Of a DNA stretch of 64,000 nucleotides, positions 8,756-20,734 are shown piece after piece. A program made the translations under genes and the position numbers. The stretch's first letter is position 1; each line of letters starts with the position of its first letter. Location: NCBI RefSeq assembly GCF_963678635.1, contig NC_087066.1, positions 58,856,312-58,920,311 on the forward strand, in the 5' to 3' direction. The notes beneath the pieces are model-generated. The model did no database searches. It was not told the origin of the DNA and worked only from the letters and a program-made list of their open reading frames with translations. This stretch comes from Symsagittifera roscoffensis (taxonomy: Eukaryota; Xenacoelomorpha; Acoela; Convolutidae).

Positions 8756-11431
8756 GCGACCACAGAGACGCAGACCTTCATCTCGACAATTGGCCGACAG
8801 GTGAACAAGTTATCATCCTCAGTGATGCTAACTGCCACTGGTCGTGGGACTAAATCCTTGCCTCCCATGCCCTAGTCGAATCGCTCGACGACTGGGCTGC
8901 TGACAACAGCTTCCTCTGCTTGGACAGCGTACCTACAAGGTGGTCAAGCAGAGGAGCGGGCTCGTCAGCTGACGTGACCATGGCGAATGCCAGCAAAGCC
9001 AATGTTTTCAGCTGGAAGACGCTGGACAGCGTTGGGTCTGACCACCTTCCCATCCTTTTGTCCACCAACAACAAAAAACAGAAGGCTAAGCCCAGCAAGA
9101 AGCTGAACTTTCGCAAGAACCTTCCGCACCGCCTGCGAGAAAGAGTTTTCAGACAGTTGGCCGGAGCAGTCGCTGGAGAAGGACTGCAAGCTCTTCACGG
9201 AAAAGGTGATGAAAGCGGCCAAACTCACCACTCCCTCCTCGTCAGGAAGAATCTCCAAGCCCTGGTGGACTACGAACTGCACGAAAGCCAAGCGCAAATA
9301 CAATGCGGCGCACAAGCTCCTCCAGAGGAATAGAGACAACCAGACCGCCATTAATGAATGCAGCGCTGTCAGAAGCGACCTCAAAGAAACCACCAGGATG
9401 GAGAAAGCGGCTTCCTGGAGGTACTTCGTTAGCGAGCTCTCGCCTTCCACTCCTGAGACGAAGGTCTGGAACACCATCAGCAGCATAGATGGCCGCAGCA
9501 AACAGTCTCTCCCGGGGATCCCCCTTGTCGAGAACGACCAAGAGTACTTTACCGTCAAACAGAAGATCGATGCAACGGTTAGAGTCTACGCCACCATCAG
9601 CCGCACCAAGATCCTCAGGGAAGACTCGAAAGCAGCCCACAAGACGGTTCGAACCAAGCTCCAGACGGAAAAAGAAGAAGAAAAAGCAGCCCTTTCTTTG
9701 GACGAGCTCGAAAACGCCTTGAAGAAGCTGAAGAAGGGTGCCCCAGGAGAAGATGGGGTCCACCCTCTTGCACTCAAGTACCTAACCACCGCCGTCAGAC
9801 TCCGCCTGCTCTACATCTTCAACCGCAGCTGGAATGAGAGCCGGGTTCCCAGCTGTTGGAGAAGAGCAGTTATTATCCCCATTCTGAAGAAGAACAAGCC
9901 TCAGGACAAGATCAAGAGTTACCGCCCAGTGTCTCTTCTTTCCTTCACCTCGAAGATTCTGGAGACGATGGTGACCCGATTACTCAAGACCTGGGCACAG
10001 CTCAACAACGTCATCCCCGAGGAGCAATCTGGGTTCCAACCCAAACGCAGCACTCTGGACGTCATTGCTAGTATTGCGCAAAAGTCCTTCGACGCTTTAC
10101 GGAAGCGCAAGCGGACGATTGCCGCCGTCCTCTGGAACAACTCCCTTAGCAGCTCCCCCTCCTTTCAGCCGGGTGTTCCCCAGGGTAGCCCGCTCTCCCC
10201 CTTCTGTTCGTGCTTGCCACAGCCTATCTCATCACCGACATCAAGACAGCAAACCCAGACACCCTCTCCCAAGCCGACACCCCTGAAGAAGCTGCCGCAA
10301 ATGCGCAACGCGTCCTTGACTGCATCGGTAAGTGGGCCAGAAGCCACTACATGAAGATTAACATGGACGCAGGGAAAATGGAAGCCATGGTCTTCTCCCT
10401 AGATCCAAGGGAAACAGCAGGGAAAACCAGACCTCCTCTGCACATCGACGGCGTTCCGGTCGGCTACACAAAGCACCCGGTCACCCTGGGGATCACTTTG
10501 GACCCCCAGGTCACCTCCACAGAACATGCCAGGCTCGCCAAGAAGCGCATGTCTAGCCGCAACAACATCCTGCGGTATCTCAGTGGCAAGAACTGGGGCC
10601 TCCTGTCAGCCGACCTCCGCCACCTGTACAAGGCCTACGTGCGCCCAGGCGGCATGTACGGTTCTGGAGTGTAATACCACTTCTTAGGCGACTCAGCTAA
10701 AAAGAATCTCGAAGTCGCGAACAACGACGCAGCCAGAGCTATCACAGGGGCTCCGAAGGGCAGTCCAGTCTTCCAGACCAGAAGAGAAGCCGACATCCAT
10801 TCGCTAGAGCTTGTCGCCGAGGCCGAAGGCACCAACCTTTTCTACAAGATAGACAACCTTCACCCCGACCACCACTTGAGCCCACTCATCAGACCACAAG
10901 GCAGACCTCGCCTAAGATCCAGACGAGAACAACAATACCGCGCAGACTGGAGATCAGCATGCAGAAGAAGATTCCAAAAAATTCCCCAGGGAGCCTGCGT
11001 CCGACACCACCTGCGCGAGAAAAATGAAGCAAGAACTCTATAACTATATTTCAACAACAAGCCCGAAGATGCACACCACAGAAAAGCCACGAACGGGAGA
11101 ACACTACAATTTGACAGAGCCAGATTACGGCGAGATGAAATAACCCTCCATCAACTTAGACTTAACAGGGGCCCCTGGCTGCAGTCGGTCGCTCACCGCT
11201 TCGGAAGATCTGATAGCGACCTCTGCCCCTTTTGCAACCAGGCCCCCGAAGACGCCGAACATTTTATTCTCATTGTACGCACTTGGAAGACGAAAGAAAA
11301 GAAATACTGGGCCAGCATCCGGACCTGTCCGTGCTCCAAGAACACCCAATGAAAGTCCTATTGTATCTCGAAAGAGTAGGGAGATCTACTCCCACGACAT
11401 CATAGAACTCGTCCCTCACGAACAACAATAA

Positions 11432-11446
11432 CAAGTGCTAACAATT
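11432..11446. repeat. Target-site duplication of the LINE, right copy
   Basis: Identical over 15 bp to 7913-7927. It follows the element's AACAACAATAA tail. Confidence 0.9.
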
Positions 11447-14400
11447 AAGTAGAAAAAATATGACCTGTTATAGCTGGCTTCAGTTCAACTTTGACCTATT
11501 ATCATGCGGATATTTGCCACGCATAAAAAGTTCATGTATTGAAACTATCAAAGTTTTATTCGAGAAGCGATGCCATCCGCCTTTTAGTCGAGTACAAGCA
11601 TAATCCCTCAGCAATACAAAGATTTTCCGATCGATAACCAAACGCTGTCAACTTTTGTAAAATTGGTCTTAATAAAAAAACCACCCCAGGCATTACAAAT
11701 TTTAAGCTCGAGCATCAATGCAGCTCAAATAAAAAACGTGTCAAAAACACTAGTTAGAAAGTCACATTTTACAGGAGAAAAACGATTCTGAGCACAAATA
11801 TTCCGTTTCTTTTTCGAAAGCAGGAACAATAAAGGAGTCATGATGTCTGATTCAATTTTTAGTCCAATATTCAAGCAAAGCGACGTGCTAATTGTGATCG
11901 GGGTACTTTTCCCCAGAAAATAAGTTGCTGTTTCTGACAGGATTTTAAAAAATTTATCTGGAAACTATTGATGTTCTGAGGTCAGACTTACAAAATTATT
12001 TCAACTACAGCAAGTGTTTGTTAAGTTTCGATTAAAAAATTCAGGATAAAAAATCAGAGAGGAAATTTTGCTGACTAGTTCGTAAAAAAGTGTGGAAAAA
12101 AGTCAATGAACTCAAGAAAACCAAGAAGTAACTTAATTGTTTTTAAAGTTCCAAATTTTAAACAACCTCATATAGCTTACAGCTCTTTGAATGCCAAAAA
12201 ACATTTTTGATTGATCAAATGATTATGAAACAGTATCAAAAATCAGAAACCTAGTTTTTTTCCAGCACTTTTTGTCATCAAAGAGTAGTTTAAACGTTCT
12301 ACAACATCAAAAGAACTTCTAATAAGCTCAAAACCAAAACCTAAAAAAAGAATTGTACAAAAATACTGAAGTTTAGTAAACATAAAATGAGCCGCACCAA
12401 GTTCTTCAGACAAGATGTTTGTTTTTTTAATTTTTTTGTGGCGTAATGCTTTGGCTATAGTTCGTTGTCAAAAAAGTTAGTTCGTAATGGTTAGAGTGAA
12501 CTATTTCAACTAAGTATGTAATTCAGTTCAAGAAGTTTTAAAATTAGACACACGCGAGAACATAATTTTTGCAAAGTAGTTTGAAACGGAAAATTTTCAA
12601 AATACCAAAAGTTTTGATCAATAAAAACCTCATTAAAAGCGATGTTGACTACTTGAAACACTTTAAATAATCTTCAAAAAATCTATCAATCCAGTGCGGT
12701 TAGTCAATTGTCCTTGAACGAATGGCCAGCAGTTTTAGCAATGTCCGGCATAGTTGTTTAAAAGAAAACGTACAGCGCTCCATAAAAAAAGATTAGGTAA
12801 TCGTTGGCACGGCAAAACAGCCGATACTTGTATAGACAACAGATTTGGCAAGAAAATGAAAAAAGGGTATTTCATTTTTTAAGAGCGAAAAACTTGAATA
12901 TAGTTTGATGAGATAGAAAACAGAAAGAATAACCTCGAAGTTTTTTGAAAAAAGTGATAGAGAACATTTAGTGAAAACCTTATTACTTTGTGAGCGTTAA
13001 TTAACAGATATTTCAAATCAAGAAAATCGAAAAGAAAAACAAATCGTAAAATCTTTTTAATTTTCAATTTTAAAAAAAATATGAAGCTTATAGCTTTTTG
13101 AATCCCAGCAATCCTCATAATTATTTTTTTTGGTTTGATGAAAAGCCCTTGAAAAAACTATAGTTCTCCCCTGTCGTAGCAAATAATTACAATTCACGTT
13201 AGAAATTTAAAGTCAATCCCATTTTTTTGGTGTCAATTGCACTTTTAGTTGTTGATTTGTGTGCAGTTTGATTTATTTTTGGCAATGTCAAATTCTGAAA
13301 AAAAAACAGCAAACTCTTTTGTTCAGATACACCGAATCAGCTTTAATATTGACACCTATGTCTGTATTTTTCGATACTGTCACCAAAAATAGAAGTTGCA
13401 ACTTTTTGATTTCAACGAACAGTTAAACGAAACTACCAAATCATCGTTGCAAACAACAAATTATCTATGGGCCATAAATTGTCTATGCGGTAACCTAATG
13501 ATCTTGACTTATACTTGTCATTGACAAAAACGACCTATAAAAGAATTGAAAGATTTGAAGATCCTTTTATAATTGAAAATTGTTCCTAAAAAATCTTTAA
13601 AATGCAATTATGTTCTCCTATTCTGACATTTTGCTACAATTTTACCAGAATAAAAATCTATCGTATAGTGGATCATGATATTACTGTCAATTACAAAATC
13701 TCTATTTGTCAGATGTTTTGTCTCCTTTTGGTTAGTCTAAGTTCAAAATTTTACTACAAAGAAGGATTTTTATAGACTTTTTTATGAAACAAAAACTTCC
13801 TACGGTAATAAAAAATATCGGAAAATCTTTTTTAATTCTTTGTTTCTTTAATATTTTGAAAAATTCTTTGTTTTTTGATAATACCGCGGGAATTTTCAAT
13901 TTCATATGAAAGAACTTCTAAAAAAAACTTCTTCTGCGTATAAAAGTTTTGTGTTTAGATTAACCAAAGAAAAACAAGATTTTTTGTACTTGACTGACGT
14001 ACATCTCACGCCTAGAGATTTTGTAATTGACCGCAATATTATAATCCACTGCAAGAAAAAAAGGTAAAAATTTGGCAAAACGGCAAAATAGGAGAACATG
14101 AATAATTTCTTAAAGTTTTCTAGGACTATAATTTAAAATAAGATATTATTTTCTCTTGGAATATATCACGAGTCACGAGTTAATAAAACCGTTAAAAACC
14201 GAGAAAAAAATTGGTTTTAAAGATTTTTGTAGGCGCTATAGTCAATTATAATAGTTTATAAAAAAATATACGCTCTTGGAAAATATCACAATATGAAACT
14301 TTGAAAAATTAATTTTCCGAAGAAAAACCAATTATAATTGTCACAAATGTACATAAAGATCCGTTAGAATTGATTAAATAAGTCTAAAGTATTTCATATC

Positions 14401-14858
14401 AAACTGGGGGAGCGTTTATGAAATGGTTTTTGGCTTCACATCTCACTCGAAATGTCGGATGATTGAGACCTATCATGATCCCCGTTCATTGCTTTTGAGT
14501 GAGGCACTCTTACCCAGACAAGAAAAATCGCCAAACACATTATTGTACATATTAGCCAAGGGCACAACAATGGCTATTTTTAAAGAACTCAACGCTCGTA
14601 TTTTGGTCCTTTCCCTCGTGAATCAAAGGCCCTAAAGAAACCTTGAAGCTGTAAGATATGAAAAATTTCCGGAAGACGGTAATTGTTAGCATTTTTTTTT
14701 CATTGAAACTGCTAAACCATCAAACGATTCGCGCTAAATAAATTAATCTTTGTGATCCTTTCTAAAGTTTTTCCAAAGGTGTCTTTTCTTTTTTTCTTTT
14801 CTTTAATTTTTTATCATGATTTTTTATCCTTCTCTCTGACGTTTAGACTCAAAATAGT
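11447..14858. other. AT-rich non-coding DNA
   Basis: About 3.4 kb with many A and T runs and only short chance frames. I see no exon, RNA gene or mobile element. Similar words (CAATTATAAT, CTCTTGGAAAATATCAC) repeat around 14150-14350. Confidence 0.4.
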
Positions 14859-15200
14859 TCAATGAACACCGTAATTCCGGATAATAGTATTATTCAAGTT
14901 ACCTGGGGGTTCATCGAAGCAACTTGCATATTCCTTGAGTTTTACCTCTTGCAAGACACTAGGAAACACAGCAAAACCTTTAAGATTTTTTTCTACAAAT
15001 GCCTCCCAGTTCGTCCAAGTTTCGTTCAAGCCCATCCCTTTATCAGCCAGTTTAGAATGTCTGGGATTGCGATAACCACAGAGAGGCGGAACATCATTTT
15101 CTGATGCAGGAGATTCAAGCTTCACTGAAGCAATATCGTCCACCATTGATTCTACTTCACGTCCATTTGCAGCCACTGTTGCTACTTGATTGACGCGCAA
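14859..15200 (-). CDS. Hypothetical open segment, 113 codons
   Basis: This minus-strand frame differs from its surroundings in having a mixed, non-repetitive composition (acidic start, a GYRNPRHSK phrase, several Trp and Cys). It is preceded by a stop a few codons upstream, and its start is a TTG, so it may be an exon or a piece of a decayed transposase rather than a whole gene. I recognise no family. Confidence 0.25.
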   Translation of the reverse strand: MRVNQVATVAANGREVESMVDDIASVKLESPASENDVPPLCGYRNPRHSKLADKGMGLNETWTNWEAFVEKNLKGFAVFPSVLQEVKLKEYASCFDEPPGNLNNTIIRNYGVH

Positions 15201-16419
15201 GAAAAAGTTGTGCTTTTACATCTGGTGTATTTAGCGTCAGGAAGACATCAATTCCCCCTTTGACAGCGAGACAGCGGACAGCGAGTCCAGAATCCCGCTC
15301 AAAAATTTTTAAATGATCCTTTTTTTTTGTTCACGAGGCAGGCAACTTTTATCACTATAACGTCTGGAAATAGTGCATCAGGGAATGAAAATGAGAGCAT
15401 CAAAAGACTTGACTTTTTGATTTTCTAATACATGTCGTTTTAATCAAGTCATAACCTACCCGATACAAAACACCTGATGATTTTCGAAATCTTCCAGAAA
15501 CATAGTTGATATTTGACAGGAAAAAAGTTGGAGCTGAACTCTAGGGTTGGCATTTGAAAAACAATAAAAAGTTGAGAACTCAGGGACGGATTCACGGGAC
15601 AGAGGATGGATGCCAACTCCTCTCTCTTCGTAGGAGCTTGGCACTCTAGTCCCCCAAAAACTCCCCTTTGTATGGTGTCTCCCAAATTGGTCTGTGACCG
15701 ATTTCAGTTTTTTCCACGACGCTTGTCATTTTCTGAAATTTTTTAGAAAAAATATTTCTACTAATCAGATTAGTTTGCAGATCAAATAAAACGATGAATT
15801 TTAAACTATTTAAGCTGTATAGAAAATTTCATGTTTGGTTGAACAAACTACAGCCCACTACTTTTTAACCCTATTTCTTTAAAAAGATGATTTTTTAAAT
15901 TGAAGAAAAAAAATAAACAAAATTTCTTACGATTTTATTATTGTTCCGAGCACTGAAAGTGAGCAGGAACTTTGCCCTCAGGTTGGATACAGTTTTTTTC
16001 AACTACTTTTAATTTTTTTTGACACAATACCAGGTATTCAGTCGTGATTCAGGATCGTAATAAACAGTTGGAATTTTTTTTTGATTGCTAGCTCAGTTTC
16101 TAGCGAGTACAGCGAGCGAGCAAGTTTATTATAATAAGCTCATAATTCTGGGAAATTTGAAGCTTTACTAATATGATTGAAAATTTTGCACATCGAGTTT
16201 GTATCTCTATTTGTAGTCTGAGCAGTTTTTTCCAGTTTGCCGATTTCTTATGATAAGAGCTCCTTTATATTAATTTGAAGAATTTTACTGTTTCAAAATG
16301 GAAATATTTTGTTATGTTTTTGTTTGGTTTTTATTCGCCGGGGTACATTTTTTTGGTTTTTCTCAAATTTCATGTCATAAGTCGACAAATTACACTCCCT
16401 GAAGTTTTTGCGCGTGCGT
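15201..16419. other. AT-rich non-coding DNA
   Basis: No gene is supportable. Two overlapping minus frames near 15450-15690 share the same bases and have no recognisable content. Confidence 0.35.
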
Positions 16420-17130
16420 TTTATAGAACTTTATTTCTCCGCTTAATCAATGGGAAACCTTTTTTTCGAGATTTTTTGCAAATATACTGGATTTCACAGA
16501 GCAAGTGTTAAGTAAATGATCTTTTTTCTGTGTTTTGGGTGAAAGTCATCGAATCTCCTTTATTATAACCGTTTGTTTCTTTCTTTTTCATGGAAAAGGA
16601 TTTGATAACGTCCCCTACATAAAAACTTTGATTTGGTTTTGGAAGGGTAGTAATGCAGATTGTAGGGTATGATTCTGCTGTGACTTTGTGCGACCCAAAT
16701 TAGCTATGTTGTGACTTTGCGCGACCCAAATTAGCTATTCTGTGACTTTGTGCGACCCAAATTAGCTATTTTGCTACTTTGCGCGGCACAAATTTGCTAT
16801 GTTGCGACTTTGCGCGACCCAACTAGCTATTTTCAGACTTTGTGCGACTCAAGCTTCTTGCGGGATGATTGAATTTCGGTCGCAGAAAGTCCATTTCGGC
16901 GACCCATTTTGGTCCAATCATGAGTCGAGGACCTCGTTCCGGGTTAGGCTAGAGACCAGGAAGTATTCAATTGAAAAAACTGCAGAGACCAGGTAGAAAT
17001 TTTATTCAACATAGATGAGTCTGGCGTATCACTGATGGAAATGAAGACATAAATCCCAAGCTATTTTAACCTCCGGCGCTAGCTTAGCACAGATTGAAAC
17101 TTGTTTTTATATATTTTGAGCTTTCAGAAC
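16420..17130. repeat. Dispersed repeat, copy 1 (pair with 19430-19930)
   Basis: Long collinear similarity links this block to 19430-19930. Shared phrases occur in the same order: TTTCTC(C/T)GCTTA, CAATGGGAA, GGATTTGAT, TAGTAATGCAGATTGT and (C/T)AGCAGATTGAA. The copies are diverged and in the same orientation. No terminal structure or coding capacity is visible. Confidence 0.65.
16681..16853. repeat. 31-bp tandem array, about 6 units
   Basis: Units of the type TGACTTTGTGCGACCCAAAT start at 16681, 16712, 16743, 16774, 16805 and 16835. The array lies within copy 1 of the dispersed repeat, right after its GCAGATTGT phrase. Copy 2 at 19.7 kb lacks it. Confidence 0.85.
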
Positions 17131-19429
17131 TTTCAGAGCTTCTGCCGTTCAATTGCTCACAGTGCTTGAGAATTTTCAGGTAATATATTTTTTTAAAATT
17201 TGTTGTTTTTGTTTTGTTGCTGTTCGGATTAGGTTTGCTAGACATTCATTAAAAGCCCTTTCATTCATAAAATCACTTAAATCGGCTGTAAGCATCTGTT
17301 TAAATGACAGTATCATCAGCATAAATAGCGGATCGCTTAGATACAGTAAACAAACCGAGAAACCGAGCGTCGATTCTTGCGGTGGTCAACTTTCAAATCA
17401 ATTTCTTCTTCGGCAAGGTCTCTACAAGGGATTTGATAACGTCAACCAGCAAGTGAGTCAACCACAAATTTGATGCAAGGGCAGGACAGCGGGTTTCCGT
17501 AAACAGCTAAGCAGCTTATTTGTCGTTTACATTGAGAACAACTTGATCTTTTTTTCATAACCACGTTTATCTGATTTTCGTAAGGCTTTTGGTGACGCTT
17601 CTGATTGGTTTGTTTAATTTAGCTTAAAACGTTTTTCTGATTGGTAAGAAGGCTAGGTTTTGTTTGCTTTTAAATTTTTTTTTTTCAAATTGTCCACTTC
17701 TAATTAAGAATTTTCTCGGAATTCAAAAAATAGACAGTTTTTTATTAGAATTTATTGAAAATGACAAATTCCCAGAAATAGTATAGCCATTTTTTTGTTT
17801 CAGATTGAAAAATCAATTTCATCGGGTGGATGGTTGGCTAATCTACAAATTTAAGAAGTAGGTTCTGGTCTGCAATTTTCGACCCGGCAGCTTTGGAAGA
17901 ACAAATTCAGTAGAACAGGATCTTTCATTTCGTTAATTTTTGATCAATTTGAAGTCAATCCGATGATGTCGTTCAACATACACTTTCGACATTTAGAGCA
18001 TAATCAGGAGCTAAAACAACAGTTCTATAGGGAGAAATATTATCATCAATTATTTGTTGCTGGTTATACAATTTTTCAGTTTAATTAATTTAGGTTCTCA
18101 AAAGTGATACCCAACATGAGGCATCCGATAAAATTTTTTATTACGATAAAATTTTTATGCGATCTACTCTAAAGGCAGGTTTTGGTAGAAGCTTAAGCTT
18201 TTTGTGACAACCTAACAGAATTTTTGGTCTTATCAGCGATTTTTCAAGATTCTTGAGGTTTAAATATACACAGAGGTTACTTCGTCCAAAAACGAGGAGC
18301 GTCAGCGACCAGAAGGGCATAATCAATGCGTACTATGTCGCGTAGATGATTGATGAAAATGAAGAATGAAACTGGTGGGTGAATCAATCTTTGTAGGTCA
18401 CACTGGTAATATTTTAACAAAGTCAGAATGTAAGACGAGGACAGCTTCAGAAAGCCAGTTTTACTTTTAGAAATTTTTTAAATATTTCATAGCTGTTTCT
18501 GATTATCTATGCTATTTTTCTGAAGTATTGAGACAAATAATGATTCATCGATACATTTTACTGACAGTATGGAAAATTGATACAACTCTGCAATTTCTGA
18601 AAAAAGATTTTTTTTGCGCATAGGGTATATTAAACCAATTTTCCATCAAAATGGCATCGCCGTTTTGCGTCTAATACACTTAAAGCATATTTTCAATGCA
18701 AGAGCACATTGAAACATAGTAATTATGCATGAACCCAATCGTTGGTATGCTTCAAATTTTCTTGATTTTGACGTATCTAATTCCTCTAAAAAGCCTAGAT
18801 TTTGGATTTTTATATGTTAAATCTGTAAGCATATGGTTTAATAAAAAAATAGAGTTTTTGATATCTGTTTTTGTGAGTAGATTGACTTAAAATGACCGTT
18901 AATCAAATTTAGCTAATTGTGGATGCCATGAATCTTTTTGTCTTCGTCATGCAACGTTTTTGAAAAACCCTAAGCTTTACTCATATATTTGAAGTTTTGT
19001 ACAAGGTTGTCAGTTAATTCAATCTACAGTAACTTTATTCTGAGTATGTCTCTTTTGCCAATATGATGACGGATTTTTCTAAAAGGCTTCTTTGTGTTAC
19101 TTTGTTTCTTCATGTTCCAAGTGTTCTAGTGTACAAGATTGGAGCTTCTTGTTTAAGCTTTGCTCGCCAAACAAAGTTTTCCTTGGAAAAAAGTTTTGAA
19201 AAGTTTTCCGTGGAAAAACACAGACCGGTTTTTCTGTGTGTGGTCATTGAGTTAGGGCTGCAGGGAGGTTCATTCATACGCTTCCGATAGCACCACCGTA
19301 GATAACAGAGTCATAATTGTAGCATAGCTTATAGTTTTAATCGTAAAGAAATATATCCAGTTACAAGAAATTCAAAAATACAAGTCAAAAAATTACCATC
19401 ACTAAGATGTTGGAACTTGCGTCTGTTAG
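17131..19429. other. AT-rich non-coding DNA
   Basis: Between the two dispersed-repeat copies. The plus frame 17153-17473 (106 codons) contains a hydrophobic stretch and several Cys but nothing I can assign. A phrase GGGATTTGATAACGTC at about 17429 also occurs in repeat copy 1, so part of this stretch is repetitive too. Confidence 0.35.
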
Positions 19430-19930
19430 AACATGATTTCTCTGCTTATTCAATGGGAAGCCTCTTTCGCAATTTAATGAAGATATGCCAGATTTATGAA
19501 AATGAGTGTTAAAGACCTGATTTTCTATCTGGGTTGCGGGTGAAACCTTAAACTCCTTCTATATAATCGTCGTTTTCTTTCATTATCGATAAAAGGGATT
19601 TGATGCTTGCAATCACTAGAATCTTTGCGTTGTTAAATTGTGTTATTTTGTTACAACTTTATCGGAATCCATTCTGGCAATATTTGGTTGCTTTTATTGA
19701 GTTCTGGAAGGCTAGTAATGCAGATTGTGGGGTGTAATTGTGTTGTTAAAAACAACGTGCCAGAAGAAAACCCCTCTCTTATCTCTCAGAAAAAAAAGAA
19801 AATGTAGCACCTGTTTGTTCGAGCGTTGGAGATTAGATGGAGATTTTTTCAATTCAAAGAAGTCGCTTGATATATTAGCCTCCAGTGCTAACCTTTAGCA
19901 GATTGAATTTAGATTTTTATCTATTGAGGC
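19430..19930. repeat. Dispersed repeat, copy 2
   Basis: Second, shorter copy of the block at 16420-17130, in the same orientation and without the 31-bp array. Confidence 0.6.
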
Positions 19931-20734
19931 TTCGAGGAGAAACTGATCGCGTTCTGACTTTGAAAAAACTGACGGAACCTCTGTGCTCGGGTGGATTTTC
20001 ACTCCGCACAAATTTCGTCGTTTAAAAACAAATTCTGAAGGAAGTTTTTTTACAAAGACTGAAAATGTTTGATTCCTTGAGCTCACAATCAAAAATGTTT
20101 CAGCTTTGATTATGTTTTGCAAAACGATTTTTCTAGACTAGGATATTTATTGAGTGATTTTTACCTGTGTTCTTTTAAAGTGCAATGAGGCGCAAGTAAG
20201 GTGCAGATTCGGAACTTGTTCCAATTTGAATCTAGACAAGCTAGTTCTTCTTATCATTTTGGAATTTAAATTGCTTCAAAAATGTGTCCCAGTTTGCAAA
20301 CATTTTTGATGAAGAAAGATTGATGAAGTTGGTTTTCATGTTGGAAGGTTGTCTTATTTTTCGAATTAGGACAGCGCACAATTATTTATGAAGTTTGCTA
20401 ATTCTCCTCATATGATATCAAGCAAATTATTTCCATCCCTATTAATGACCCATCCAACAATTAAGCATAATTTTATTTTGTACCTTGAAACTAATCCTTC
20501 TTTTACAAATCTTGAGCCATCTCACAAAAAGCAGACATGGTCTCAAAGTTTTTTTGTACGCTAAATGAAACATGCATTAGAATATTGGCGGCGTAGCATG
20601 CAGTAGTTTTCATTCAGAAAAAAATATTGTAGTGTTAAAACTTCAAATAATGTGAAAAACAGTTCGGTTGTTTAAGGTCACAAACTTACATTTTTGCCTC
20701 GACATATATTTGGTGAAGTGCACTCTATTCAAAA
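19931..20734. other. AT-rich non-coding DNA
   Basis: No gene seen. Only short chance frames, such as minus 19895-20122. Confidence 0.35.

Larger units (their letters stand above)
8038..11349 (+). pseudogene. LINE polyprotein: 2A-like, PHD, endonuclease, RT, CCHC (broken)
   Basis: The frame starts at ATG 8038. A 2A-like motif is at codons 35-43. A C4HC3 PHD finger spans 8170-8313 and is crossed by TAA (8206) and TGA (8284). The endonuclease starts near 8377; LQETKI, GDLAILIRN, a DAN-type block and SDHLPI are visible, with a TAA at 8851. A frameshift near 9170-9190 leads to the linker and reverse transcriptase (GAPGEDGVHPLALK, SYRPVSLLS, GVPQGSPLSP). A second shift near 10200 leads to the thumb, which continues past a TAA at 10675. 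After a TAA near 11041 comes a C-terminal CPFC...EDAEHF motif. No RNase H domain is evident. The RT lacks the domain A aspartate block and the F/YADD block, so it would be inactive. Confidence 0.85.
7928..11431 (+). mobile_element. LINE (non-LTR retrotransposon), 3.5 kb, flanked by 15-bp TSD
   Basis: The element is much richer in G and C than the DNA around it. It encodes, in order, a 2A-like peptide, a PHD finger, an apurinic-type endonuclease, a reverse transcriptase and a C-terminal zinc-binding motif, an order seen in jockey/CR1/ingi-type LINEs. The 3' end is a short AAC/AAT-rich tail rather than a long poly(A). The perfect duplication argues for a fairly recent insertion with its 5' end probably present. 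Several stops, two frameshifts and deleted reverse-transcriptase blocks argue that the copy cannot move by itself. The clade needs a phylogeny of the RT. Confidence 0.9.

Noticed and set aside
8128-11349. Minus-strand and alternative-frame ORFs over the LINE (up to 197 codons)
   Set aside because: The plus-strand frames hold recognisable endonuclease and RT motifs; the others are shadows in GC-rich DNA.
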